A stretch of 64,000 bases of DNA from Sabellastarte sp. h YS-2021 (taxonomy: Eukaryota > Annelida > Polychaeta > Sabellida > Sabellidae): assembly GCA_964017235.1 (NCBI GenBank), contig OZ024931.1, positions 136,836,033 to 136,900,032 of the forward strand, in the 5' to 3' direction. Positions 11,074-22,879 of the stretch are shown one piece after another. The translations under genes and the position numbers were made by a program. Below the pieces are notes generated by a model that saw only the letters and a list, made by a program, of their open reading frames with translations, did not search any database and was not told the origin of the DNA. How positions within the stretch are numbered: the stretch's first letter is position 1; each line of letters starts with the position of its first letter.

Positions 11074-13095
11074 TTACTCAATTATAATCAAATATAAAAA
11101 AATAATTACATTAAGGCTCGTCAACAATACATTAATACCTTGAGAAGCCTCCTTGACAAACACGCCCCAATTAAGAAGAAAAATATTCCAAGACATGCCA
11201 AGATTTTTTTCATGAACTGTGACACCCTCAGGGCAAAATGACTCAAGAGGAAATATGAAAGGGCATGGCACCGTGAAAACTCAGCCAGTAATCGTAGTCG
11301 ATACCGGGCTGCGATCAATCACTATAACTTCCTGCTTGAGAAGTCAAAATGTAACCATTATTCCAACATTGTGCCTGAAAATCAAGGAAATCCAAAGGCT
11401 TTGTGGGACTGTTTCAAAAAGATTTTACACAGGTCCTCTGTTTCTGTTCTACCAGACTGTGCAAATAAAACCGACCTTGCGAACACCTTTTGTAAGTTTT
11501 TCTCTGCTAAAATCCTTAAAATAAGATCCATGCTGCAGTTATCAACACCATCCTCAGTCACTGGACCTAACTCCACTAAAAATACACTGTCCTCTTTTAC
11601 ACCTGTGTCCGAGGAAAGCCTACTCAAAATTCTAAAGTCCTCACCAAATCTTGTGGCCTGGACCCAATCCCAACGTCACTGGTCAAGGAGTGTGCTGATA
11701 TTCTCATCACTCCCATCACTAAAATTGTAAATTATTCAATCATAGAAGGTAGTTTTCCCAACTGCTTTATGATGGCACATGTCACCCCCCTCCATAAGAA
11801 GCCCAGTCTTGATAGAAATTGCCTCAAAAACTATAGGCCAGTGTCAAATCTTAGTTTTATGTAAGAGCTTATCGAGAAAGTTGTGGCAAACCAGCTAAAT
11901 GAATTCATTTCACACAAGGGTCTCTTAAATGTCAACCAGGCTGCTTATAAGAGTTCCCACTCCACTGAAACCGCATTGTTGAAGATTCAAAACGATATAG
12001 CTTCTCAGTGGACTCAGGAAAGGCAGTGGCCCTGACATAATTAGACCTGTCAGCTGCGTTTGACACTAATGATCATTCCCTTTTATATGACTGCTTGCAT
12101 GACTGGTTTGGTCTAGATGGCACTGTCCTGTTATGGATCAAATCGTACCTTTCAAACCGAAAACAAAAAATTAAAATAGGTGATAGTTTCTCTGAGGCGG
12201 TAATTCTCCCTTTCGGAGTCCCCCAAGGCTCCGTATTGGGTCCTCTCCTTTTTACCCTTTACACTAGTCCTCTCAGTCAAGTTATTTCTAAATTCAATGT
12301 TACTCATCACCTATATGCTGATGACACCCAGATCTACTTAGCAGTTGACTCCAAGAACTTTGATTCTAGCATGGAAGAGCTGACCGAGTGTCCCAAGTCA
12401 GTACAGGAGTGGATGGCTGGTGTTAAGCTAACACTAAACCCAGAAAAAAATGAATTTATCATCATAGGTCAAAAAGCCATCAGAGAGTCGCTTACACCAA
12501 ATTTCCCTGTCCCACTCCTCCAAAACAATATCTCTCAGTCAGTGGAAGTAAAGAATCTGGGTGTTACCTTTGACTCAGACAACTCCTTAGACAATCATGT
12601 TGCCAGGGTTTGCCAAGCATGTTACTATCATCTTCGTGATTTGCGACGAATTTGCAAATTCCTTAGTAATGAAACTGCAATACTTCTGGCAAATGCTATG
12701 GTCAGTAGTCATCTGGACTACTGTAACTCTTTACACTCTCATATCTCTCAGCTTTAATAAGATCAAGCAGTCTCACTCGTGGCAACAGGCTATCTGTCTC
12801 CTCAACCCGCCCTAAGAAGCACATAGGCAGGCGAGGCTTTGCAGTAGCTGCACCAGCTGAATGGAACAAGCTGCCACAACTGTCAGAACTGAGCAAACAC
12901 TAGATCATTTCAGAAGCCAGCTGAAGACACACTTGTTTAGGCTGGCATACTCCCCACCTTAGTTGTACCCTGGTGGGCGCTTTTTAGATGTCGACCCATG
13001 CCTGTCCATGGACTCTCCCTTCTTGGACATAAGCACATTAGAGGATTTTTATCAATTTTGTGCTATATAAATCCTACTGTTATTATTATTATTAT
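11074..13095 (+). pseudogene. CR1-like non-LTR retrotransposon, 5'-truncated, broken
   Basis: Starting inside the region between endonuclease and reverse transcriptase (LLDKHAPIKKKNIPRHAK-like, about 11140-11200), it runs through the RT. Visible landmarks are a NYRPVSNLSF-like motif (about 11830-11860), QAAYKSSHSTETALL (about 11940), FGVPQGSVLGPLLFTLYTSPL and the catalytic YADD at 12314-12325. Stops and frameshifts occur before 12095. About 60 residues of the post-RT region are deleted near 12760, after which the C-terminal AEWNKLPQ...THLFRLAY block continues to the stop near 12960. A GCTATATAAAT 3' end and a TTA-type microsatellite at 13078-13095 close it. Such elements copy themselves by target-primed reverse transcription; this copy cannot. 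Confidence 0.85.
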
Positions 13096-13610
13096 CTGTA
13101 TGAAACCTAATAAAACCTAATGTGGGTGTTCTACTGGAGCCGACCCTGCAAAACCCTATGACTCTAGGGTTGGCTGTGAAAGTTATGGAGTCATAGAGAA
13201 AAGGCATGTAAAAGAAACCCCCGACAAACCAGTAAACTTTCCGACAGGATGTGAGCGCTATGCAAACTAGCTATAGGGTCAGGGACATATTTTGCTCGGT
13301 CAGTCATAGAAGTGCTTTGACAAGCCCTAAACCCTAACAGACAAATTGCAAGGCAAACAGACAGGACAAACAGACAAGCCGGGACCACATTCCCGTCCCA
13401 TCACAACAAGACTGCTTGATTTTGGGGTTCCATATCCAGAGTCAGGATCCAGAATCGAGATCCATATCACACTATATAAACGCCTCATCACATGTGATGA
13501 GCCACTCATTCATCACTCCAGAGATGACAGGTACACTTCAAGAGGAATTCTGCAACAAATTAAGGGTGATTTGGTTTTTTATTGAGTTGAATGTGTTATT
13601 TTCATCATGA
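13096..13610. other. Non-coding stretch with dispersed repeat words
   Basis: It contains GCCGACCCTGCAAAACCCT-type wording and GACAAGCC words as at 20.4-22.2 kb, plus a 16-bp palindrome TCATCACATGTGATGA at 13485-13500. No gene. Confidence 0.5.
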
Positions 13611-13619
13611 TTTCAGGAC

Positions 13620-15560
13620 AAATAGGACAACAGAACACCATACCCGCCCCACCACCAGAGTCTCATCCCCCACCCCGAATAAGGAGGAAGCCACAGAATC
13701 TATGGTTTATGCCCTGGATACTTCAGAGAGAGGAGAGAGGATGCCACAGAACACACTTGGACAAACTGATAACAACTGACATTCCAGGTTACAGAAATTT
13801 CATCAGAAAAGAAGTCATCTTTCCCAGTAAGTTTGCTTGGCAACACCATGGAACCAGCTGAATCGGTAAAAAACCTTGGTGTCATCCTGGATGCTGAAAA
13901 TTCAATGCAAAGACACGTGGCTAATCTATGTCGCATAAGTTACTACCATCTCCGGGAACTACGAAGGGTCCGCAGGTACTTAAATCATGAAACAGCTGTA
14001 AAGGTGGCAAATGCCTTGGTAAGCAGTCGTCTGGATTACTGTAACTCACTGCTTTACAACACAAAAAAGGCATATACTAGCAGACTACAGAGAGTTCAAA
14101 ATGCCTTATGTCTGACGGTGTGCAAGCTAAATAAATACTGTCATGTTTCACCCTTCCTGCACAAACTACACTGGCTCCCCATTCATTACCGTATACTGTT
14201 CAAATATAATCTCCTCATTTATAAAGCAATACATTTGAGTCAACCTCCATATCTCTCCGCTCTAATTAGGCGGAGTGATCTCACACGGGGCAATCGCCTA
14301 TCAATTTCCTCATCTAAACCAAATAAACGCTCAGGGCTACGCAGTTTCATAGCAGGGGCTCCCACAGAGTGGAACAAGCTTCCTCAAGCCATCAGAACCA
14401 TAGAAAGCATTTCTGGTTTCAGGAAACAGTTGAAAACATACCTTTTTAGATTGGCTTATCCTCCACCATAGCCTATCTCCCCTACCGGACGCTAATATGG
14501 AAACGGACATCTTTCTGGAACTGGACTATCCCTTTTTGCACATCAGCGCCTTAGAGGATGTTTACATCAAATTCGGTGCTATATAAGTGTTTCTTACTTA
14601 CTTACTTACTAATACCACCAGCCTTTTTCAACTTAATCGAAGAAAGAATTTACAACCCCCTCAAGAAGTCACACACATTTCAGAAAGCCACTGGAAGTTG
14701 GATTCAAACTGGCAGTTATACTCAGACACTTGTCCACAGCAGAAAGCTACACTTCATTGCAGTACCAGTGTAGGGTTGGCAGAACTACCATATGTAAATT
14801 TGTCTCCAAGGTGTGCAAAGCTATCCTGGCAGAATTTCAACACAAATAAAGGACTGGAGAGCCATTGAGCAGAAATTTAGAAACAGATGGAATGTCCCAC
14901 ATTCTGTAGGTGCACTGGATGGCAAAACATATTGCAATAAATAAGGCAATGAAGTAAATATTGTCAACTACAAGGGTTATTTTTCACTGGTACTGCTAGC
15001 CCTAGTCGATGCAGAGTACAAGTTCCTGTGGGTGAATATGGGGTCCAGTGGTTCATAATCTGATGCACAGATATTCATCTGTAGCAAGCTGAAAAGGAGA
15101 ATTGAGAATGGCACCTTGGGACTACCACCACCAGAACCACTGGGACCAGGAGGGTCAGATCTACATTACTTTCTGTTGGGAGACAACACCTTTGCCCTTA
15201 TGCCCTGGCTGGTTAAACCCTACAGTAGAAGACTACTGATCAGGGAGAAGAGAATAGACAACTACAGAATATCCAGGGGCAGGAGTGTGGTCGAGAATGC
15301 CTTTGGTATATTAGTGAGGAGATTCAGGATACTGCTGACAACTATGGAACAAAGGTCATGGGTTGTAAGAGACATTGTGTTAACGTGTGTGGTACTACAT
15401 AACATGCTGAGAAGTCATGTGGTTGGAGCAGAGAGATGATATTCAACCTCCACAGGCCGACCAGGAGAACAACCAACCCGATGACCCTTCAAGGGAGGCT
15501 AATTATCAACGAGAGCTACTGATGGACTATTTGAATCACGTAGGGACAGGATTTGAGAAG
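13620..15560 (+). pseudogene. PIF/Harbinger transposase, split by a LINE insertion
   Basis: The N-terminal RIRRKPQNLWFMPWI...YRNFIR segment ends at about 13802 and resumes at about 14606 with IPPAFFNLIEERIYNPLKKS, the segment expected next; the CR1-like LINE sits exactly between. After frameshifts, GALDGKT gives the first catalytic Asp (codon 14918-14920), NYKGYFSLVLLALVDAEYKFLW the second (15009-15011) and SVVENAFGILVRRFRILL the Glu (15293-15295), so the DDE triad is visible. The C-terminal part (15116-15439) is the longest open stretch. The family is a cut-and-paste transposase with 3-bp target preference. It is inactive here because of stops and the insertion, and is closely related to the - strand relic at 7.1-8.1 kb. 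Confidence 0.9.
13803..14605 (+). mobile_element. CR1-like LINE 3' fragment inside Harbinger transposase
   Basis: The open frame 13833-14471 encodes the post-RT C-terminal region: VKNLGVILDAE, HYHLRELRR-like, SSRLDYCNSLL, RLQRVQNALC, LHKLHWLPIHYRI, EWNKLPQ and KTYLFRLAY. The RT core is absent (5' truncation, as usual for LINEs). The 3' end has the GGTGCTATATAAG box and a TTAC microsatellite tail at about 14588-14610. It is closely related to the copy at 11.1-13.1 kb, whose missing C-terminal stretch it retains. Confidence 0.9.
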
Positions 15561-16309
15561 ACTGGGAGGAGCTCATGTTGTAATCGATCAGTCCCTTTCA
15601 GGACTACCCAATTTTTCCAAGAACTTTTATTTGAAATGTGTTACAAAAGTATCAAACAAATTTTATAACCATTTCAATTCCAGTCCAAATTCAGTGTCAT
15701 CACAATGCAGACCCAGTTTTCAAGTACATGCAGCTCATAAGCTCAAAATTAAACCTCAAACAAATAGAGGTTTGAACCCAAGCCCTTAGCAGCCCTTTGC
15801 AACTTGATTTATTTGTTTTACGACCAGTTGTATATTTCATTTTAAACAATTTTGAGGCCATCAAAATATTAGGGTTGACTATAATCACTACAGGAAAAAG
15901 TTTAACAGCAACATGGGATAAAGTTAAGTCAATCACTTAACCAGGTTGGTTAAGTCCCCCCTAAGTTTGTTTGTCTATCTGTCAGTCACTGTGGCATTCA
16001 GAAATGGTAGTGTTAGTTACAATTTCACTCCTTTGTGTTTGTTTGGGTAATAGTTTCTCTGTCTCTCATTTACTCTGTCACATATCTTGGTCAAGTTTAG
16101 AGGGGGTCAGTCTTTCTGTCTTTTCGTTAGTCAGTCCACCCACGCATAGATTCCACTTTAATCTTTTTGATAAATTTTTTTTTAGTTTTAAAATATTTTT
16201 ATTATTTTTAACCTTTTTTCTCATTTTGTATTTACAATTTGTTTATTAACTTTTCTTTCTAGTTTGATGTGTGTGTCTTCGATATTATTTTGAACTGTGT
16301 ATCAAACAT
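15561..16309. other. Gene-free stretch
   Basis: The beginning (15583-15640) is Harbinger 3' flank shared with 6890-6950. The rest is AT-rich and pyrimidine-rich on the + strand, with no supportable gene. Confidence 0.55.
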
Positions 16310-16427
16310 TCACTCAATCATTCACACAATTTTTGCTATGTTTATCAGAGAAGTGCAGGTGTTGGACAGTGTATATTGTTTGTTTGGGGAACAACGTGCA
16401 GCTGAATAAATGTTTTGGAAAGATTTA
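16310..16427 (+). repeat. Direct repeat flanking LINE, left copy
   Basis: It matches 20139-20241 in the same orientation with scattered differences (shared TCAATCATTCACACAATTTT, GGAACAACGTGCA, TTTTGGAAAG). The two copies bracket the - strand LINE. Confidence 0.75.
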
Positions 16428-16589
16428 GATGGCCCTTACAATCTAATCGAATCTAATGTGGACTTTTATAGCACTTAATCTCCATCACTGGTGGACTGTA
16501 AGGCAGAACTGAACATAAAGCAAGGCAGTTAACATTAATCGGAGGACATTGCCAGGTCATACCAAGGAATCAAAGGGTGACAAGGGAGG

Positions 16590-18362
16590 CTATGACAGAT
16601 AGTCTTTTGCAAACAGGTAAGTTTTAAGCTTCTTTCTGAAGGAGGCAACTGATACTGCACTGCATACATCATGAGGGAGTTCATTCCAGGTCTTAGGAGC
16701 ATTAAAGGCAAAGCTGTGATCAAAATGTTTGACAGACTTGAAGACTGATGAGCGGAAAGGAGGGACAGTAAGGTATTTACGATCTGGGTGACTACGCCTG
16801 GTAATATAGGAGCAGCTTCTGGGAGACATGAAAGGCTGACAGTAGGAAGGAGAACCGCTATGTAGAAATTTATAAACTAGTGTTGCAGTTTTGAACATAC
16901 ATCTATACTTCATGGGCAGCCAGTGAAGTTGCTTCAGAATGGGTGTAAGATGACAATACTTTCTATGATTTGTAACAATATGAGCAATTGTATTCTGAAT
17001 ACTTTGCAATTTGTGCAAATTGAAACTTGACAAACCCCTAAACAGAGAGTTACAGTAGTCCAGACGGCAACTAACCATTTGGTGCATTTGTTGCAAGGAC
17101 TGCCACTTCTGGGGTAAGATACTGTCTTATTCTATGAAGGTCAACATCTGAAGAAAGCATGCTTTGCAAGTTCTCTTGACATGTTCAGAGAAGGAAAATT
17201 CTGCATCAAACCACACACCTAGATTTCTGACAGAATCAACCGGATGAAGAAGGCTACCAAGAATACTGACTGGAAAAAGGGAGAAAATCTTCTGACGCTG
17301 AGACTTAGAGCCAAAAACAACTAATTCAGTTTTTCCTGGGTTGAGCTTCAGTTTACTGAGAGACATCCATCGTTGCACATCAAGTAGGCAGGCATTTAGC
17401 TTGGCGACTGCAGCAGAGGCATTCTTATGGGAGAGATGGATGTATAGCTATGCATCGTCTGCATAGAAGTAAAATTTATTATGCGGATCAAGGTGGATGA
17501 TTTTGCTAAGTGGTGTAGTATAGAGCAATGGATTGAGAACTGAACCTTGGGGAACGCCATAAATGAATCTGCTTAATTCAGATAGTGTGGAACCTGTCTT
17601 GACAGACTGGCGTCGATCACTCAAGTAGGAAGGAAGCCACTTTAGAACAGTTCAACCAAAACCAAACCAGGATTTAAGGTAACCAAGAAGAATATTATGA
17701 TCTATGGTATCAAATGTGGCCGATAAATCCAGAAGAACTAGAGCCGTAGGTTCACTGCATGCCAAAGAGAGATGGACCTCATTTTTTATTGACAATAGAG
17801 CTGTTTATGTAGAGTTTCCTGGCTTATAAGCTGACTGATATGGATTATCCAGTTTGTTGTTATTGATGTATGATGTAAGTTGCTTAGCAACAACTCGCTC
17901 AACCAACTTTGATAAGAAACAAAGACCAGACACTGGGCAATAATTCTTAAGGTCATTTCTTGGCAGAGAAACCTTTTTAATAAGTGAGGGGACAACCACT
18001 TTTTTGAAAATAATTGGGAAAGAGCCTTCAATTAGAGAATAATTCACCAACTTGGAAATAGACTGAAGGAGTATATCCAGCCAATCCTTGAGGAGGAATA
18101 TAGGTTTGTGGTCCAATGGGCACGATTTAGTGGGAGACTTATTGATGCACTTACTGACCTGGTCTTCAGTCACAGGCTTAAAGGTATTGAAGGCAGCAGG
18201 CACCGAATCTGGTGTATCATTGAAAGAACCAGAAGTAGAAAATGTGTCCCTGATTTTGTGTATTTTATTGGTGAAGAAAGAAGCAGATGTGTCCGCAAGG
18301 CTTTTTTCTGAGCTATGAGCTGGCAGAACAGTCTCAAAGGTGCGATACAGTACCTTCCTCAA
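16590..18362 (-). pseudogene. CR1-like reverse transcriptase and C-terminal region
   Basis: In order: ASFFTNKIHKIRDTF (about 18290), a KSCPLD and LLQSISKLVNYSLIEGSFP segment, NYCPVSGLCFLSKLVERVVAKQL (about 17890-17960), a SAYKPGNST stretch ending in a stop, an LVLLDLSATFDTIDHN-like palm motif (about 17720), GVPQGSV (about 17550) and the catalytic FYADD at about 17466-17480 followed at once by a stop. Then come SKLKLNPGKTELVVFGSKS (17127-17378) and SCRLDYCNSLF...KTYLFAKDYLS (16590-17096). At least four breaks make it non-functional. Confidence 0.88.
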
Positions 18363-18565
18363 TGACTTCCACAGCTTCTTGGGGTTCTTACTATTTGCAG
18401 TTTTAAGATTGGTATAGTAGGAACCCTTGTCTTTTTGGCCAGGTGATTACACCAGGCAATTTGCTTATGGAGCCTTGACCTGTTCAATTGTGTCTTATGT
18501 TTTCTCCAAATTGTTCAAATTGCTGCCTTGGGGATCGGGCCATGTGATATGTATCAGACAACCAC

Positions 18566-19428
18566 TCATCTGACTGCCGTTTTGCCATGCATGAGATGAT
18601 CAACCATGTACTGATCATACAGTTCAGCCGCAGTTCCTTCAGGGGACCATACAAATGGTATACTACTAAGGTCATTGTGACACTGGTCGATATCAATCAT
18701 GTGACATGTATGATAACAGACCATTTTTGCGATGCAGGTAGTTGAGGTGGAGAAATCTAGTTTGCATTGTATGGCAGCATGGTAAGATATAAAGTCTCCA
18801 ACACTAACATTACGGACAAAATCAGTGTCACAAGGAGATATCAAAACGACACTTTGAATCAAACTGCAACATTGAAGGATGTCATTAAACCTGGATCTAT
18901 CACCACACTCAACATGCAAATGAATATTTATGTCACCACAAATCATGAAATTGGAACCACGTGAAGACAGAAAGCCACAAAGAGCCAGAAAATCTTCCAG
19001 AAACTTAGTAGTGCAAGAACCAGGAGGACAATACACACAAGCAGCAACAAAGCTATTGTACTCGGATCTGCAAGATAGTATGATGATTTCAAATGATCTA
19101 AACACCAGTGAAGAGACAATACTAGGAGAAAAGGATTTTCTGCAAGAAAGCCAACACCACCACCCAAACCAATACACCTTGGCTTTTGGATTAAGTTGTA
19201 ATTTATGGGTGTGAGAGAGTTTAGGAGTCCATCAGGGTCAGCAGGTCTAGTCTCAACCAGGCCCAGGATATCCAAGTCACTGCATTGTGTAAGGTCATGC
19301 AGGAGAGGGCCTTTATTGCGAATGGATCTGCAGTTGATGAATCCAAAATTGGTTGGTCCATGGTTTACAGTGACATCGCAAGAGGAGCCGGAGTAGATTT
19401 TTTTAGTTTCAATTGTGGAGGGACCCAT
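18566..19428 (-). pseudogene. AP-type endonuclease domain of the CR1-like LINE
   Basis: FGFINCRSIRNKG, DILGLVETR (catalytic Glu), CVYCPPG and FMICGDINIHL follow endonuclease/exonuclease/phosphatase order. A frameshift near 19130 moves the reading frame. The terminal SDH-type motif reads SYHAAI, so the Asp that normally precedes the His is replaced by Tyr. The domain nicks target DNA to prime reverse transcription; this one would probably be inactive. Confidence 0.82.
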
Positions 19429-19669
19429 TTTGAGTTACCGAGGTAACAATATTTACGCACCAATAGAGTAACCTTAATGACTAGCATTGCCAAAAAACAC
19501 TCTACCAAATCCAAAAAACAAGAAGAAACAAGGACTATGCAAAATTAAACTATGACAAGAAAAGAAATGGAAAAAGATCACAAAAGCCTAAGGGTTAACA
19601 AACCATGAAAGCAGAAAGACCCATGCGTTACAATCAATCAAAAGCAAGAGTTAGAAACACCATGTAGAA

Positions 19670-19870
19670 GTCTATAGTCAACATAAACACTAGGACATGA
19701 AAAACCATAGAATAGTCACTGAGACATATCAGGTGATAACCATGTACAAGTTTCTAGTCAACATAAGAAAAAACCCATTTAAAACCATGAAATAAACACT
19801 GGGACATGAAAAGCCATAAAATAATGACTAAAATACATCAGGTGATAACGGGGGATGTGAATGAAATCAG
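19670..19870. repeat. Two-copy tandem repeat in LINE 5' leader
   Basis: About 105 bp (ACCATGTA...AGTCAACATAA..., GGACATGAAAA.CCATA, ACATCAGGTGATAAC) occurs twice in a row with partial extra copies of GATAACGGGG-type ends to 19915. Repeated 5' leaders are usual for LINE promoters; function here is inferred only from position. Confidence 0.55.
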
Positions 19871-20138
19871 CAAAGGGTTAAATAAATACTACCATGATAA
19901 CGGGGAATGTGGGCGATAACTAGGTATTTCAATAATTCTGAAGAAATGAGGCAGATTGAAGCAATATTGTAGATATATTAAATGTTAGGGTGATATATAT
20001 GAGATAAAACGAGCATAGGGGACTTGAAAGACTAGCAAATATTATTATTCTTCAGTTTTAATTCCCGGATCGTTGAAAAGCAATACCCGCCATGGCCTCA
20101 CACCACCTGTCTCTTACAAGAGCCCTTTAGGTGCTACT

Positions 20139-20241
20139 TAATCAATCATTCACACAATTTTTGTTATGTTTATGGGGGAAGTGAAAGAGTTGGATGGTGT
20201 ATTTTTTGTTTAGGGAACAACGTGCAATTGTTTTGGAAAGA
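20139..20241 (+). repeat. Direct repeat flanking LINE, right copy
   Basis: Partner of 16310-16427. Divergence between the copies is too great for a fresh target-site duplication. Confidence 0.75.
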
Positions 20242-21185
20242 AGGGCCTTTTAGGTGCACCTTAAGGCAGACTAATCTGCTGACTCTGCTAGCTGAACTGG
20301 AAGGGAGGTCTCGCTTGTACTTGCTGAATGGTAGTTGGTACTGGTGATGGTGCTGCCCTTTCATAGCCTCCAAATTTTGAAACAGACAGGGCGTAAGAGG
20401 AATAAATATTGCAGAGTTGTCAGTTACAGTTCCTGGTTTGTCTGTTAGTGTAACAGGCCTGTTAATTATTGTTTACAGCTTGTCTGTTTCACTTTAGGGC
20501 TTGTCAGTTTACATATTTCCTGACGCTAGGAATGAGGCATTTTAAGTTCCTGACTGGCCTGGAAGACTTTTCGGGAACACTTACAGACAGGCTGGCCAAA
20601 GTTACTGACCATACGGTATGTTTTCCTGCATAGTCTGTTTGTCATCACCTACAGTCAGGATCACCATATTTGGGACAAGCCAGATACTTGATACAGACAG
20701 GCCTATTGTGTTAACAAACAAGCCCCGAAGTGTTACCTACAGGACTTTAAGTTAACCAACAGGAGTGTTGCTACTTAGATGTATTGTCTGTAACAAGGGT
20801 CGGAAATGATTATAGAAATATTAAACAGGTTTGATATTGCACCGACTCTTGCCGACAGGCCTGGAAACTACTACCGACTGTAATCAACTATGTTAACACC
20901 AGCCAGTAACTGTGTATTTTTGGAGAGTTGGGACCAATGTTTACATGGTTGGCTAGGGTTGGTTGTAATTTCCCAGCCTGTTCGGGAGAGTCGGTGAAAT
21001 ATCAAACATGTTTGATATTGCTATGACCGTTGCCGACCCTTGTATCCACCGCTAAATTATCCACCTAGCAACAGGCCTGTCGGTTAACTTATGGGCCTGT
21101 TGGTTACACTTCCAGGATTGTCTGTAACCCTTCCAGGCTTGTCGTTATTATTTGCAGGCCTGTTGTAACATGAAGCTGGCTTGTC
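20242..21185. repeat. Dispersed CAGGCCTG/GGCTTGTC repeat region
   Basis: Dense with CAGGCCTG, GGCTTGTC, CTTGTCTG and GCCGACC words at irregular spacing, and with two AT palindromes (near 20830 and at 20998-21019). The same mixture adjoins the first foldback copy at 1289-1640. No gene. Confidence 0.55.
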
Positions 21186-21189
21186 TTTT

Positions 21190-21965
21190 GTAACTTAAGT
21201 ACTGCTCATTTGCAGTCGACTTTCAGCATGATGGGAGGTAAAAATATGATAAAAAATTATGTCAAGAATGACAAAGAAACAGTGAAAGTGATTAATTTTC
21301 AGGTGAAGTTCCACATATATGGTATAATTAATTAAGAAACCTGGAAAAGTAATTTTATTTGGTTAAGTAAAACTAAATCTCAGCTTATTTCAGGATATAA
21401 ATTTTTGGGCAAAAAGAGGATCAAGTGTCGACCAATCAACAAATCTAAAACTAGGTCAATAGTAAATACTTGGATCCCATCGCGTGACCAGATTACAGGG
21501 TGTTTACTGTTTACCTTCAGTTCCAGAAAAATTTGCTTTCTCAGAGGCTTGAAATTATTTAGTATAAATGTATAGGAAAATTTCTCAGAGGGACGGAATT
21601 TTAAAGGGGTCCTTCCCAGAAGCTCCAAATTGGAGTATAAAAGCCGGCAACAATTGAGAGAGACTCCATTGTCATGTGAGCTATTGTTAAAAACACATCT
21701 TCCTCTGCTTGTTTGAAAAGATGGTAACATATTTAATAAAAATTTCCATATTTAATAAAAATTTTCTATTTAAAGTGGCTGTTTCATTCATTGATCCGAA
21801 GCAGACATACATTGATTATTTCTTATATAATGTCAAAGCTTGGAAATTATAACTAAAATAACGAACAGTAAATTTGAATGACTAGGTCACGTGATGGGAT
21901 CCAAATATTTACTAGTGACCTAGTTTCAGATTTGTTTATTGGTTGACACTTGATCCTCTTTTTCT
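21190..21965. mobile_element. Foldback DNA transposon, copy 2 (right end missing)
   Basis: It begins with AACTTAAGTACTGCTCATTT like copy 1. It runs parallel through the TTCCCAGAAGCTC and TGGAGTATAAAAG block and the inverted arm up to GATTTGTTTATTGGTTGACA near 21950, then stops short of the right TIR. A few small insertions and deletions distinguish it from 72-1288. Confidence 0.8.
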
Positions 21966-21969
21966 CAAA

Positions 21970-22245
21970 ATTCTATATCTTTCTCCAGGCCTGTCTGTCA
22001 GTGTGGCTTGTCGGGACCTGCTGCGGCTTGTGTGTTAGGGGTTTAGGTCTTGCCTGTTAGGGCTTTAGGGCTTGTCCTGGTAGTTTCCAGACCAGTCTGT
22101 ACAAAACATCCAGTGCCCATGGCAGGTTGGCCTCTAGATCCAGCAGGTGTGAATGTTTCACGTACTGTCGGGAAGTTGATGCTGACCCAAAAATTTCCCA
22201 CCTTTTTTGGTAGATTTTTGTCCCTGATTAGCCGACTTTTGCAGC
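21970..22245. repeat. Dispersed repeat, second copy of the 8290-8590 type
   Basis: It shares TTGTCCTGGTAGTTT, a TAGATCCAGCAGG-type segment and GATTTTTGTCCCTGATT with 8290-8590. No coding content. Confidence 0.55.
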
Positions 22246-22565
22246 CGACCTTACATATATATATATATCAATGTACATGAAAGGTTTACATATATGTATA
22301 TATTAGTGTACATGAATGATATACATATATGTATATATATGTCAATGTACATGAAAGGTTTACATATATGTATATATCAATGTACATGAATGGTTTGCGT
22401 ATATGTATATATATCAATGTACCTGAATGGTTTACATATATGTATATAGCTGTGTACATGAATGGTATACATATATGTATATACATGTCAATGTACATGA
22501 AAGGTTTGCATATATTTATATATCAATGTACCTGAATGGTTTATGTATATGTAAATATTGGTGTA
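22246..22565. repeat. AT-rich minisatellite, about 42-bp unit
   Basis: About seven units of CAATGTACATGAA, then AGGTTTACATATATGTAT, then an AT stretch. Variation is mostly AAAGG/ATGG and TTTACA/TTTGCG. ORFs on both strands here are simple by-products of the repeat. Outlying partial units occur near 22780-22850. Confidence 0.9.
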
Positions 22566-22879
22566 CATGACAGGTCTCTTTATGTTACCAATACATTGTA
22601 AAACTATTCATGTACAATGAATTTTAAAGTTTTTGGGAAAAAAGACGTTCAAACGTTGATGGATTTTAGCCAGATATAATTGAGTTATTCTATAGAAATT
22701 AAGAAACAATGTGGTTACTTTTCATTTAAAAAAGAAATAAAGATAGAAGATATTTTTGAGATATGCATTAAAATTATGGTGAGTGTACATGAAAAGTGGT
22801 ATTACAATGTATGTACATGAAAGGTTCAATTCATTAGTATATATATATATATACTGATTTACATATTGTTTTGGACACA

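Larger units (their letters stand above)
16430..20130 (-). mobile_element. Near full-length CR1-like LINE
   Basis: Read on the - strand it has a repetitive 5' leader (about 20130-19440), an AP-endonuclease domain, a reverse transcriptase and the C-terminal region, ending near 16430 where the TCTAATCGAATCTAATG 3' end lies. It is the most complete CR1-type copy in the window but has several frameshifts and stops. Its protein is related to, yet distinct from, the copies at 11, 14 and 35 kb. Confidence 0.85.

Noticed and set aside
18088-19396. + strand ORFs across 18.1-19.4 kb
   Set aside because: Antisense shadows of the CR1-like LINE proteins.
22286-22535. Tyr/Met-rich ORFs on both strands
   Set aside because: By-products of the AT-rich minisatellite.
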